Part shown: positions 16,365-24,874 of the stretch, one piece after another
How positions within the stretch are numbered: the first letter of the stretch is position 1
How the letters are laid out: each line of letters opens with the position of its first letter
NCBI GenBank assembly: GCA_021805805.1
Contig: JAJZEB010000013.1
Span: 1-49,116 of the forward strand
DNA length: 49,116 bases
Direction of reading: 5' to 3'
Source: Pseudomonadota bacterium
Lineage (GTDB): Bacteria; Pseudomonadota; Gammaproteobacteria; Burkholderiales; Burkholderiaceae_C
The notes under the pieces: generated by a model
What the model saw: only the letters and a program-made list of their open reading frames with translations
Databases searched by the model: none
Told to the model about the DNA's origin: nothing
Made by a program: the position numbers and the translations under genes

Positions 16365-17235
16365 ATGTCCACCGCCGCGATGTTCGCCCACCTGCTGCTC
16401 GAGCGCCTGCCCGGGCGCGCGCCGCCAAGGCTGCCCGAGCCGTGCGCGGTGATGGAGGACGCCGCGCAAGTCGACGCCTTCTGCTCCGGAGGCGCAGACG
16501 ACGGCGTGCTCGCTCCCGTCTACCACTGCCACGCGCTGCAGGCCGGCGCTGCCATTCGTCCCGGGTCGCGCGTGCTCGACCTGGGCTGCGGCCCGGGCAA
16601 TCAGTTGCTGCACCTGGCGCGGTTGCATCCGGCGGCGCAGTTCGTCGGCATCGATGCGTCGCGGCCGATGCTGCTGCGCGCGACGCACGCTCGACGCCGG
16701 CGGCGCCTGCGGCGTGGAGTTGCAGCACGGCGATCTGACCGCGCTGCGCGCGCTGCCCGACGCCTCGTTCGACTGCGTCGTCTGCACGCTGTCGCTGCAT
16801 CATTTGCCCGACGCCTGCGCACTGCACCGCGCCGCGCGCGAAATGACCCGCGTGCTCAAGCCGGGTGGTGGCGTCTACGTGGCCGATTTCGGCCGCTTGC
16901 GCCGCGCCGCCACGCAGCGGCATTTCGCACGCCAGCGGGCCGCGGAGCAGGGTCCGACCTTCACCGCCGATTACTTCAATTCGCTGCGCGCGGCGTTCAG
17001 CGTCGCCGAACTCGACGCCGCGCTTGCCGCGCTCGGACCCGGGCTGCGCCGCCACCAGACCGCGCTGGCACCGTTCATGGTCGTTTACCGGCGCGGCGTG
17101 CAGGGCGACGGCACGGCGCAGGCACGCGCCGACGTCGCCTGGGCTCGGCTGACGCCTGCGCAGCGGCGTGATTGCCGCGCGCTCGCCGCCTGGTTCGCGG
17201 TCGGCGGGCTTGCGCTCCCGGCGTCGCTGCGCTGA
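16365..17235 (+). pseudogene. SAM-dependent methyltransferase with a frameshift
   Basis: Two frames together encode one class I methyltransferase. The first (from ATG 16365) gives VLDLGCGPGNQLL, the SAM-binding motif I, and GIDASRPMLLRA. The second (continuing to 17235) gives HGDLTALRALPDASFD, LSLHHLPDA and VLKPGG. The switch falls in the CG run at about 16,677-16,682. Adding one CG dinucleotide would restore MLLRARRTLDAGG, so a two-base loss in a CG repeat is the simplest explanation. It may be a true inactivating mutation or a sequencing error. Methyltransferases of this type belong to aryl-polyene clusters and may O-methylate the aryl head. Confidence 0.8.
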
Positions 17236-17242
17236 CAACGCG

Positions 17243-17260
17243 CGGCGGCGTACGCCGCCG
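17243..17260. terminator. Perfect 18-bp palindrome between convergent genes
   Basis: CGGCGGCGT and ACGCCGCCG form a perfect palindrome in the 28-base gap between the stops of the methyltransferase (17235) and the convergent oxidoreductase (17264). A GTTT follows on the plus strand. The position and symmetry suit a bidirectional terminator, though there is no real T-tract. Confidence 0.5.
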
Positions 17261-17263
17261 GTT

Positions 17264-18376
17264 TCAGCGCTGGCCGACGCGAATGGTGCCGAACAGGCCT
17301 TTGTGCGACGCCGGCTGGCAGCGCCAATACTGGCGCGGCGCGACGACCTGCGCACCCAGACGCGCCGCTGCGTGCCACGGCCAGCGCGGGTCGTACAGCA
17401 TGCCCCGGGCCAGTGCGACGAGGTCGGCGCGCCCTTCGGCGACGATCGACTCGGCCTGTGCGGCGTCGTCGATCAGGCCGACCGCGATCACCGGCATCGC
17501 CACCGCGCGCCGGATCTGCTCGGCGAAGCCGACCTGGTAGCCGGGGCCGAGCGCAATCCGCTGCTGCGGCGAAATCCCGCCGCTCGACACATGCGCGTAG
17601 GCGCAGCCGCGGCGCTGCAGCTCGGCGCACAGCGCCACGCTTTGCGCGCAGTCCCAGCCGCCGTCGACCCAGTCGGTGGCCGATAGCCGCACGCCCACCG
17701 GAACGCGGCCGGGGATCGCTTCGCGTACCGCGTCGAACACCTCGAGGACGAAACGCATGCGGTTGTCCAGCGAGCCGCCGTAGACGTCGTCGCGCCGGTT
17801 GGCGAGCGGCGACAGGAACTGGTGCAGCAGATAGCCGTGCGCGGCGTGCAATTCGATCAGGTCCAGGCCCAGGCGCACGGCGCGGAGCGCGGCGGCGACG
17901 AAGGCGTCACGGATGCGCCGCATCCCGGCGATGTCCAGCGCCGCCGGAGGCATCTCTGCGTCTGCATGCGGCAGCGCCGACGGCGCCACGCATTCCCAGC
18001 CGCCGTCGGCCGGCGCCAGCTGCGCGCCGCCGTCCCACGGCGCCTGGCTTGACGCCTTGCGCCCGGCGTGCGCGAGCTGGATACCCACCGGCATCGGCGA
18101 ATACCTGCGCACGGAGTCGAGGACCCGGCTCAGCGCGCAAGCGCATTCGTCGTCCCACAGCCCGAGGTCCTGCGGGGTGATGCGGCCGATCGGCTCGACC
18201 GCGGTGGCCTCGACGATCAGCAGCCCGGCGCCCGACAGCAGCAATTGCCCGAGGTGGATGGTGTGCCAGTCGCCGGCGCGGCCGTCGACTGCCGAGTACT
18301 GGCACATCGGCGCGATGGCGATACGGTTGGCGAGCTCGAGCTCGCCCACGCGGAAAGGACTGAAGAGTTGGCTCAT
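17264..18376 (-). CDS. NADH:flavin oxidoreductase, old yellow enzyme (YqjM class)
   Basis: This 370-residue TIM-barrel flavoprotein resembles YqjM-type ene-reductases. It has IAPMCQYSA near residue 20, where the cysteine tunes the FMN, the substrate-binding HAAHGYLLHQFLSP near residue 180, and VYGGSLDNRMRF. It would reduce activated C=C bonds with NAD(P)H. The ATG at 18376 is supported by AGGAG seven bases upstream. It converges on the pigment locus and appears to be transcribed alone; a link to polyene chemistry is tempting but unsupported. Confidence 0.9.
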   Translation of the reverse strand: MSQLFSPFRVGELELANRIAIAPMCQYSAVDGRAGDWHTIHLGQLLLSGAGLLIVEATAVEPIGRITPQDLGLWDDECACALSRVLDSVRRYSPMPVGIQLAHAGRKASSQAPWDGGAQLAPADGGWECVAPSALPHADAEMPPAALDIAGMRRIRDAFVAAALRAVRLGLDLIELHAAHGYLLHQFLSPLANRRDDVYGGSLDNRMRFVLEVFDAVREAIPGRVPVGVRLSATDWVDGGWDCAQSVALCAELQRRGCAYAHVSSGGISPQQRIALGPGYQVGFAEQIRRAVAMPVIAVGLIDDAAQAESIVAEGRADLVALARGMLYDPRWPWHAAARLGAQVVAPRQYWRCQPASHKGLFGTIRVGQR

Positions 18377-18449
18377 CGGATGGCTCCTGGGACCGCTTTG
18401 TACCTGAAAGCGTCCGCGCGTGCGCGGCCCTCCCGAGCCATGCAGGGCG

Positions 18450-18641
18450 TCAGAGCAAGTGGATCGCCTGCCCCGGGAACGCCCAGTCGATTCCCGAACT
18501 GATCATCCAGCACGCGACCGACGCCAGCGTGAACACCAGCAGGCGGCGCGTCGGCCCCGGCTCGAGCAGATCCTCCAGGCGGCGGTGCAGCCACCAGGCG
18601 ACCAGCGGATAGGCCAGGGTCGAGATGACGATTGCGTACAT
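18450..18641 (-). CDS. Small membrane protein of unknown function
   Basis: This 63-residue protein has two hydrophobic helices (about residues 3-17 and 32-55) separated by a charged loop (HRRLEDLLEPG). An AAGGAG sequence lies eight bases before the ATG at 18641, strong support for this start over the longer frame from 18665. I do not recognise a function. It stands alone between the oxidoreductase and the chemoreceptor, all on the minus strand. Confidence 0.65.
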   Translation of the reverse strand: MYAIVISTLAYPLVAWWLHRRLEDLLEPGPTRRLLVFTLASVACWMISSGIDWAFPGQAIHLL

Positions 18642-18833
18642 CGCTGGCTCCTTGATTTGCGGCACGGATCGAGCGATGCATTATCGAGCAAACGGTCGCC
18701 GGCCACGCCCTTGCGCGTCGGTCGCCGACGCCCGAGCCGCGGCGCTCGAGCTATCGCCTCGCGCCCGCCGAATCCGATCAGCCTGCAGGCTGCGAGGTGG
18801 AACGGGCTGGGCGCGGCCCGGCGCTGGGGGCGA

Positions 18834-20426
18834 TCAGAAGCGCACGAATGCTTCGTCGAAGTTGGGCGACTGCGCAGCAGACTGCGACGCTGCACGCACG
18901 ACGACGGCACGCGCCGCGGGTCCGCTCGGGTCAGACGCGACCCGGAACTGGCCCACGTGGCGCTGAAGCTCGGAGGCCTGGCTGTCCATCTCCTCGGCGG
19001 TCGCTGCCAGCTGCTCGGACGCAGACGCGCTTTGCTGGGTCGTCGCGTGGAGCTGAGACACCGCCTGGTTGATCTGCGCGATCGCGCTCGATTGCTCGTC
19101 GCCGGCCGCGTTGATCTCCCCGACCAGCTCGCTGGTGCGCCCGATCGCCGGCACCATCCGTGCGAGCAGATCGCCGGCGGCCACCGCCTGCTTGACCGAG
19201 CCGGAGGCGAGCGCGCCGATTTCCCGGGCAGCGACTTGCGCGCGCTCGGCCAGCTTCCTGACCTCCGCGGCAACGACCGCGAAGCCCTTGCCGTGCTCGC
19301 CGGCGCGCGCGGCTTCGATTGCGGCATTCAGTGCCAGCATATTGGTCTGGTACGCGATGTCGTCGATGATTCCGATTCGCTCGGCGATCGCCTGCATGTC
19401 GGAAACCGTGCGCGCGACCGCGTCGCCGCCGTCGCGCGCCTGCTGCGCGGCCTGTTGCGCGATGCCGGCGGTTTGCCTGGCGTTGTCGGCGCTTTGCCGC
19501 ACCGACGCTGCCGACTGCTCGAGCGTGGCCGACGTCTGTTCGACCGAAGCGGCTTGCTCCGAGGCGCCTTGCGCCAGGCTTTGCGAGGTGCTCGAGACCT
19601 GCGCTGCCGCGGCCGACAGATTGTCCGCCGCGGCGCGGACCGCCGACAGCGTTCGCGTCAGCTTGTCGACCATCTCGCCCATCGATCCGAGCAGCCTTCC
19701 GGTCTCGTCGCGCGCGTTCGAACGCACGCGCAGCGTCAGGTCACCGTCGGCGACACGGCGCGCGACGTCGACCGCACGCGCCAGCGGGGTGGTGATCGAG
19801 CGCGTGATCCAGGTGCCGATCGCGATCGCCATCAGCAACGCGATCGCAGCCACCGCTGCGGCGACTTCCAATGCCTGCCGGAACACGATTTCGGCTTGCG
19901 CTGCGGCGGAGCCGAAGCGGGCCGTCGCAATGCGGTCGATCGCGGTCAGATCGGCTTTCACCGCGCGCTCGGGCGGCCGCACCTTGCTGGTGAACACACC
20001 CAGCGCATCGCTGCCTTGCTGCTGCGCGGCCAGGCAAACGTCCAGACCTTCGCCGAAAGCCCGGCGGTCGGCCTGCAGCTGCGGCAGGCGGGCGAGGATC
20101 CGCGGATTGCGCACCGTCTCGCCAAACGCTTTCAGCAGCGCCGCGTTGTGCTGCATGTCGGCGTGGATCTGGCCGCGCAGCGTGGCCGCGGCGGCGGGGT
20201 CGGCGCTGAGCAGCAGATCGCGGCAGTCGGCCGAGATCTGCGCGATGTCGGCGCGGATTTCGGCGATTCCGTGCGCCTCCGGCCATGCGCGCCTGGTCGC
20301 CTCGTCGGTGGCGCGCTGCATCGCGCGCAGACTCCACAGCGCCACGCCGGCGAGCAGCGCCACCAGCAGCGCCATCAGGCCGAAGCCGAAGCCCAGGCGC
20401 ACTCCGATTCCGCGGTTATTGAACAT
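18834..20426 (-). CDS. Methyl-accepting chemotaxis protein
   Basis: This 530-residue chemoreceptor has TM1 at about residues 10-33, a periplasmic four-helix-bundle type sensor to about residue 185, TM2 at about 188-210, and a HAMP domain ([12 protein letters not shown]...[10 protein letters not shown]). A long signalling coiled coil follows, with its hairpin tip at [20 protein letters not shown] and [10 protein letters not shown]. It would pass ligand signals to CheW/CheA. The C-terminus lacks an NWETF-type CheR/CheB docking pentapeptide. The ligand is unknown, and no chemotaxis genes are nearby. Confidence 0.93.
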   Translation of the reverse strand: MFNNRGIGVRLGFGFGLMALLVALLAGVALWSLRAMQRATDEATRRAWPEAHGIAEIRADIAQISADCRDLLLSADPAAAATLRGQIHADMQHNAALLKAFGETVRNPRILARLPQLQADRRAFGEGLDVCLAAQQQGSDALGVFTSKVRPPERAVKADLTAIDRIATARFGSAAAQAEIVFRQALEVAAAVAAIALLMAIAIGTWITRSITTPLARAVDVARRVADGDLTLRVRSNARDETGRLLGSMGEMVDKLTRTLSAVRAAADNLSAAAAQVSSTSQSLAQGASEQAASVEQTSATLEQSAASVRQSADNARQTAGIAQQAAQQARDGGDAVARTVSDMQAIAERIGIIDDIAYQTNMLALNAAIEAARAGEHGKGFAVVAAEVRKLAERAQVAAREIGALASGSVKQAVAAGDLLARMVPAIGRTSELVGEINAAGDEQSSAIAQINQAVSQLHATTQQSASASEQLAATAEEMDSQASELQRHVGQFRVASDPSGPAARAVVVRAASQSAAQSPNFDEAFVRF

Positions 20427-20731
20427 CGGCCCCCCCCGATCGTCGCGGCGCCTCCCGTGGCGCCATGGTTTTCACGCCACTTTAACGATACACGATGACG
20501 TATTTATATATCTATTTGTAACGTCTACCGACACGCAAGCTCGGTTATCCCAGCTCGATTGGGCCTCCACAGGACACAATGCCTCGAAAAAGGCCAGCAA
20601 TGCACCCGGACGGTTGCGGAATGGCGCTGACCGTGTTCCAAAAGGGACATTTCAGCGCTTCAATGAAGGTAACGCCTTGTTTCTACGAAGCCGCGCGTCA
20701 AGGCCCGCGCGCGATCCGCGCCCCCGCCGGC
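20427..20731. other. Non-coding gap with an AT-rich core
   Basis: This 305-base gap separates the chemoreceptor start from the end of the multi-domain c-di-GMP protein. An AT-rich stretch at about 20,483-20,525, including TATTTATATATCTATTTG, stands out against the GC-rich surroundings and probably holds the chemoreceptor promoter reading leftwards. I do not see a convincing sigma-28 consensus or a small gene. Confidence 0.45.
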
Positions 20732-23700
20732 TCAGCGCGGCGCTGCCGCCGCGCCACGCACCCGGACCTGCTCGTCCAGCCAGGCAAGAAGCGCTTCGGA
20801 AGCCTGGCTGCGCACCGCATCATCGGCGTCCGAGTGGACGATTTCGTGCCACCGCGAAACCTCTGCCCGGGCCGCGTCGTGCGCACGCAGGAAACGCGAC
20901 AACGGACACGTGGCAAGCGCGGCGTTGTGCGCCGGATGCGCCGCGCCACGCATGCCGCGCCAGTGGTAGGCCAACGCTGCCGGCCAGCCCTGCAGCTGCG
21001 GCCCGGCGTTGCGCGCACGCACCGTCGAAGTCGTTGCCCAATGCGCGAACGTCTCGGCAGGCATCGGGCGTGCCAGCCCGTAGCCCTGGCCGAGCTGCGC
21101 GCCGAGTAGCTGCGCAACCTCGATCAGATCGTCGTCCTCGAGCCCCTCGACGACGGTGTGCGGAGCGAAGTCCTGGCCGATCTGCAGCACCGAGGCCAGC
21201 AGCCGGATCGTCTTCAACGGGTCGCGAGGCAACTGCCGGATCAGGCCCTGATCGATCTTCACGGTGTCGATCGGCAACGACGCCAGACGGTTCAGGCTGC
21301 TGTAGCCCGACCCCAGGTCGTCCAGCGCCAGACGTACGCCGACTCCGCTCAAGGCGTGGATCGCTTCGTCGCCGCGTACGGGGTCGGCGTCCTGGTCCTC
21401 CAGAACCTCCAGGCTCAGGTGTTGCGGCGCGACGCGCGCGTCGCGCAGCGCGCTCTCGACCCAGTTCGCGCAGTCGCGATGCAACAGGGTCTCGATCGGC
21501 AGGTTGACCCCGATGTCGACCTCGAGTCCCGCTTCGCGCCAGTCGTGCAGCCACCGCAGCGATTGGCGCAGGCCCTGCCGGAACAGCGCGTGCAGTTCCT
21601 GTTCGCCGAAGGCAGCGAGGAACTGCCCCGGAAGGTGGATCTGCGCGTCCGCGCCCTGCAGCCGCGCGAGCGCCTCGACCTTGGACACACGGCCGGTGCT
21701 CAGGTCGACGATCGGCTGCACCCACATGCGCAGCCGCTGGTCGTAGAGCAGTTCGCGGAAATACCGGGTCTGCTCCTGCTGCACCGGACGGCGCCGCCGC
21801 GTGGCCGCGGCGAACACAGTGTTGAAGCGTCCCTGCAGCAGGTCGAGCCAGTGCCGCGCCCAGTCGGACGAGAACTGGCGCGGGAAGCTGCCGAACAGCA
21901 TCAGCACGCTGTCGACATGCTCGCCGCCGCAGATCGGGATCGTCGCCGCGCTGCGCCAGCCCAGCGCGCGCGCGATGCCGTGCCACGGCTGCAGTCGCGG
22001 ATCGAGCAGGTACGCATCGACCACCTGGATGCGGCGGCTGAACCACGCCATCGACAACGGCCCGCGCCGCGCGTCGGCTCCGGGCTGCAGCGCCGGCAGC
22101 GGCGCCGCGAATCGCTTGTCCTGCCTGCGCTCGGCGAAGTCGCGACCGGCACCGGCCTCGATGTGCATGGCGCCGTGCTCGTCGGGCCGGTAGACGATGG
22201 CGTGCACGACACCGGGCAGTTGCGCCAGCGCGTCGAGCGTGCGCTGCAGCGCGTCGGTCCAGTGCACGCTTGGATCGACCTGCGCGTCCAGCAGCTTTGC
22301 ATAGGCATCGATGGTCTGGTCGGAGGCGGCGAGCTGGCCCTGCACGCTGAGCCGCAGCCGTGCGGTGGCGACGCGGATGATGCGGTAGCGCTGCCGCGCA
22401 GACAGCAAAGCGGCCTCCAGCTGCGCGCGCAACAGGTCCTCGTACAGCGCGAATGCGCGCACCAGCTTCGAGCTCGACACGCCGACCAGCGCGTGCACCC
22501 GGCCGATCGCCTGCGCGCTGCTGTGCAGCGCCTCCGGGGTGTTGCGCGGGCTCAGCAGGAAGCGCAGATGCCCGTCCTGCGCGCGCCGCAGCCTGTCGAA
22601 CTCCTCGGCGCTCAGACAGCGCAGCAGCTGGCCCAGCTCGGGGTCGCCGGCCAGGTTGTCGTAGAACGCGGCGACGAATGCAGCCGACACCGCGTCGAGC
22701 ATGCGTTCGGCCAGGGTTCCCAGCAGCACCGCGGCGTCGCTGTCGAACGGGTCCAGCGCGTCCTCGCGCGCCAATTGCTGCGCCTCGCCTGGTTCGGTGC
22801 GCTCGAAACGCCACCAGCGATCACGCGCGGACTTGCGCGCCTTGCTCGCGTACATCGCGGCGTCGGCCAGGCGCAGCAGGGCGTCGGGTTCGCGCGCGTC
22901 GCTCGGGTAGCTCGCCAGCCCCATCGACATGCCGACCGTCGCGGTGCGCCCGTCGCCGAGGTCGAAGGGGTTTTCGACCGCGACGTGCACCCGCGCCAGC
23001 ATGGCTTCGAGCTGCTGCCGCATGCGCTCGGGATCGAGGTCCTCGAACACGATGACGAATTCGTCGCCTCCGAGCCGTGCCAGGAAATCCGTCTGCCGCG
23101 AATTCGCGCGCAACAGACTCGCCAGCCGTTGCAGCAGGGCGTCGCCGACGGCGTGCCCGAAACGATCGTTGACCGGCTTGAAATCATCCAGGTCGAGCAT
23201 GCCGACGACCAGTGCCAGCCCCTGCCTGCGCGCACGCGCAATGGCCCGCGGCAGGTACTCTTCGACCGCGAGCCGGTTGGGCAGCTGGGTCAGCGCGTCG
23301 GTACGCGCCATGCGCGCCTCGCGTTCCTGCAGCGACTGGATTCGGTTTTTCAGGTCGAGCTCGTCCAGGCCGAAGCCGAGCAGCGCAGCGACCCGGGTGC
23401 ACACCTCGACGGTGCGCGCGTCGAAAGCGTCGCGACGCGCCACGGCGAAAGCGAGGACGCACCAGACCTGGCGCGCGCGCCAGACCGGGACTGCGAGCAG
23501 GCTCAACCACTGATGGCTGGCGAATCCCGCGTGCCACGGCCGCAGCGACGCATCGGCCAGGGTGTCGTTGCACACGACCAGGTCGCGGCGGTTCCACGCC
23601 TTCGCGACGACCGACGCCGTCTCGTCGCCGCTGAGCCGCGGAGGTGCGTCGCGCACCTGCTGCGCGCCGTCGCCGGCCAGCGCGAGCACCTCGAACTCAC

Positions 23701-24430
23701 CGGTCGCCGCAGGGCGCCCGACCCAGACAGCATGGAACGGCGTGTCCTGCGCCAGGCGCTCGCACACGCTGTCGATCATTTCGTGCTCGCTTCGGCTCTG
23801 GATCAGCGCGTCGCCCGAGCGCAGCAGCGAGCGGTACAACTCCTGCAACTCGAGCAGTTTCTGGCGCTGGTCGATCAGATCGAAAGTCTTCTGCCCCAGG
23901 GTATCGGTCAACTGGCTGACGACGTCGACCAGATCGCCGTGATGGCCGTGGCCCGCCGTCGCGGACACGGCCGGCTCGGCTTCGGCGCCCGCAGCCGCCG
24001 CCTGCCGAGACCTGATTGCACGCGCCATGCGCGCGTCGACTCCGGCAATGTGGTGCAGCAGCCACTGCGCGAGGAAAGCCAGCAGATCGACGATGGCGTC
24101 CTCGGGATGGTCCCTGGCGACGATCTGCGCGCGTTGCAAAAACGAGACGAAACGCTCGTGCGCCTGCAGATGCGCTGCGCACTGCGCCGCGTCGAGGTCC
24201 CACTCGCGCATCAGCCTGGCCTCTTCACGGAAGTGGTACCGCGAGTAGTCGAGCAACTCCTCGAGCAGTCCGTGCAGCGCTCCCGCGTCATCGCCGGCGA
24301 GTCGTGACTGCGCCTGCGCCGCCTCGTTGTAGATCGCGATCAGGCGCTGGTGCTGCTCGTCGACCAGGCCGATCCCGGTGGCCAACGCGTCGCCCCATTC
24401 CAATTGCAGCCCCGTGCTATTCGGTTTCAT
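20732..24430 (-). CDS. Hemerythrin-GAF-GGDEF-globin-GAF-EAL c-di-GMP enzyme
   Basis: This 1232-residue cytoplasmic signalling protein has at least six modules. Residues 10-140 are a bacteriohemerythrin, with VDEQHQRL, HFREEA, HLQAHERF and WLLHHIAGVD supplying diiron ligands. Residues about 205-355 are GAF-like. Residues 370-545 are a diguanylate cyclase with an intact LGGDEF (about 452). Residues 575-690 look like a sensor globin, with a proximal histidine near 646 in GRVHALVGV. Residues 700-870 are a second GAF-like region. Residues 890-1130 are an EAL phosphodiesterase retaining EAL, VNLP, LDDLGSGYSS, VKID and VEG. The last 100 residues contain clustered histidines and cysteine of unknown role. 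Both c-di-GMP synthesis and degradation look possible, under control of two different oxygen-type sensors. Confidence 0.87.
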   Translation of the reverse strand: MKPNSTGLQLEWGDALATGIGLVDEQHQRLIAIYNEAAQAQSRLAGDDAGALHGLLEELLDYSRYHFREEARLMREWDLDAAQCAAHLQAHERFVSFLQRAQIVARDHPEDAIVDLLAFLAQWLLHHIAGVDARMARAIRSRQAAAAGAEAEPAVSATAGHGHHGDLVDVVSQLTDTLGQKTFDLIDQRQKLLELQELYRSLLRSGDALIQSRSEHEMIDSVCERLAQDTPFHAVWVGRPAATGEFEVLALAGDGAQQVRDAPPRLSGDETASVVAKAWNRRDLVVCNDTLADASLRPWHAGFASHQWLSLLAVPVWRARQVWCVLAFAVARRDAFDARTVEVCTRVAALLGFGLDELDLKNRIQSLQEREARMARTDALTQLPNRLAVEEYLPRAIARARRQGLALVVGMLDLDDFKPVNDRFGHAVGDALLQRLASLLRANSRQTDFLARLGGDEFVIVFEDLDPERMRQQLEAMLARVHVAVENPFDLGDGRTATVGMSMGLASYPSDAREPDALLRLADAAMYASKARKSARDRWWRFERTEPGEAQQLAREDALDPFDSDAAVLLGTLAERMLDAVSAAFVAAFYDNLAGDPELGQLLRCLSAEEFDRLRRAQDGHLRFLLSPRNTPEALHSSAQAIGRVHALVGVSSSKLVRAFALYEDLLRAQLEAALLSARQRYRIIRVATARLRLSVQGQLAASDQTIDAYAKLLDAQVDPSVHWTDALQRTLDALAQLPGVVHAIVYRPDEHGAMHIEAGAGRDFAERRQDKRFAAPLPALQPGADARRGPLSMAWFSRRIQVVDAYLLDPRLQPWHGIARALGWRSAATIPICGGEHVDSVLMLFGSFPRQFSSDWARHWLDLLQGRFNTVFAAATRRRRPVQQEQTRYFRELLYDQRLRMWVQPIVDLSTGRVSKVEALARLQGADAQIHLPGQFLAAFGEQELHALFRQGLRQSLRWLHDWREAGLEVDIGVNLPIETLLHRDCANWVESALRDARVAPQHLSLEVLEDQDADPVRGDEAIHALSGVGVRLALDDLGSGYSSLNRLASLPIDTVKIDQGLIRQLPRDPLKTIRLLASVLQIGQDFAPHTVVEGLEDDDLIEVAQLLGAQLGQGYGLARPMPAETFAHWATTSTVRARNAGPQLQGWPAALAYHWRGMRGAAHPAHNAALATCPLSRFLRAHDAARAEVSRWHEIVHSDADDAVRSQASEALLAWLDEQVRVRGAAAAPR

Positions 24431-24874
24431 CGATGTTTTGAACCGAGGGGATCTTTATGCAGCCCGAGTCTAACGCGGGAAATCGGCTGGGCGCGAACCG
24501 ATTGCAGCGCCATGACCGCGCAGCGGGCCGCGACGACCAGCGCGCCAATACCCACAGGGGCATGCTGCGCGTGCCGCGCAACGGCGCCCCACGCGCGCTT
24601 GCGCGCCGCACGGGTCGTGATTGCGCCGGCCATCGGTCGATGCCGCGCGCGCATTGATTTTGGGCGTTGTCGACCGATCAATAAACCATGCGGAAAAGCA
24701 TCATCGCGCATCAAAACCCGCGCCCCGATTTAATGCGAACTGTTATGCGGCGATGGCAGTATTTTGAATTTTAAATAATCAAAAATACCGGCCCCTGGAT
24801 GCAGAATTTGCACTCCGATCGCTGGCGCGGTTGCGGTCACAGTCCGTGCCCGCCACACGCTCCTGGAGACCATC
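24431..24874. promoter_or_regulatory. Divergent intergenic region with AT-rich dyad
   Basis: This 444-base region separates the c-di-GMP protein (leftward) from the lipoprotein (rightward). GC content drops sharply at about 24,755-24,790. TATTTTGA at 24,760-24,767 faces TCAAAAATA at 24,779-24,787, an almost perfect inverted repeat about 90 bases upstream of the lipoprotein start. I see no gene here. The lipoprotein ribosome binding site is GGAGA, six bases before its ATG. Confidence 0.5.
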
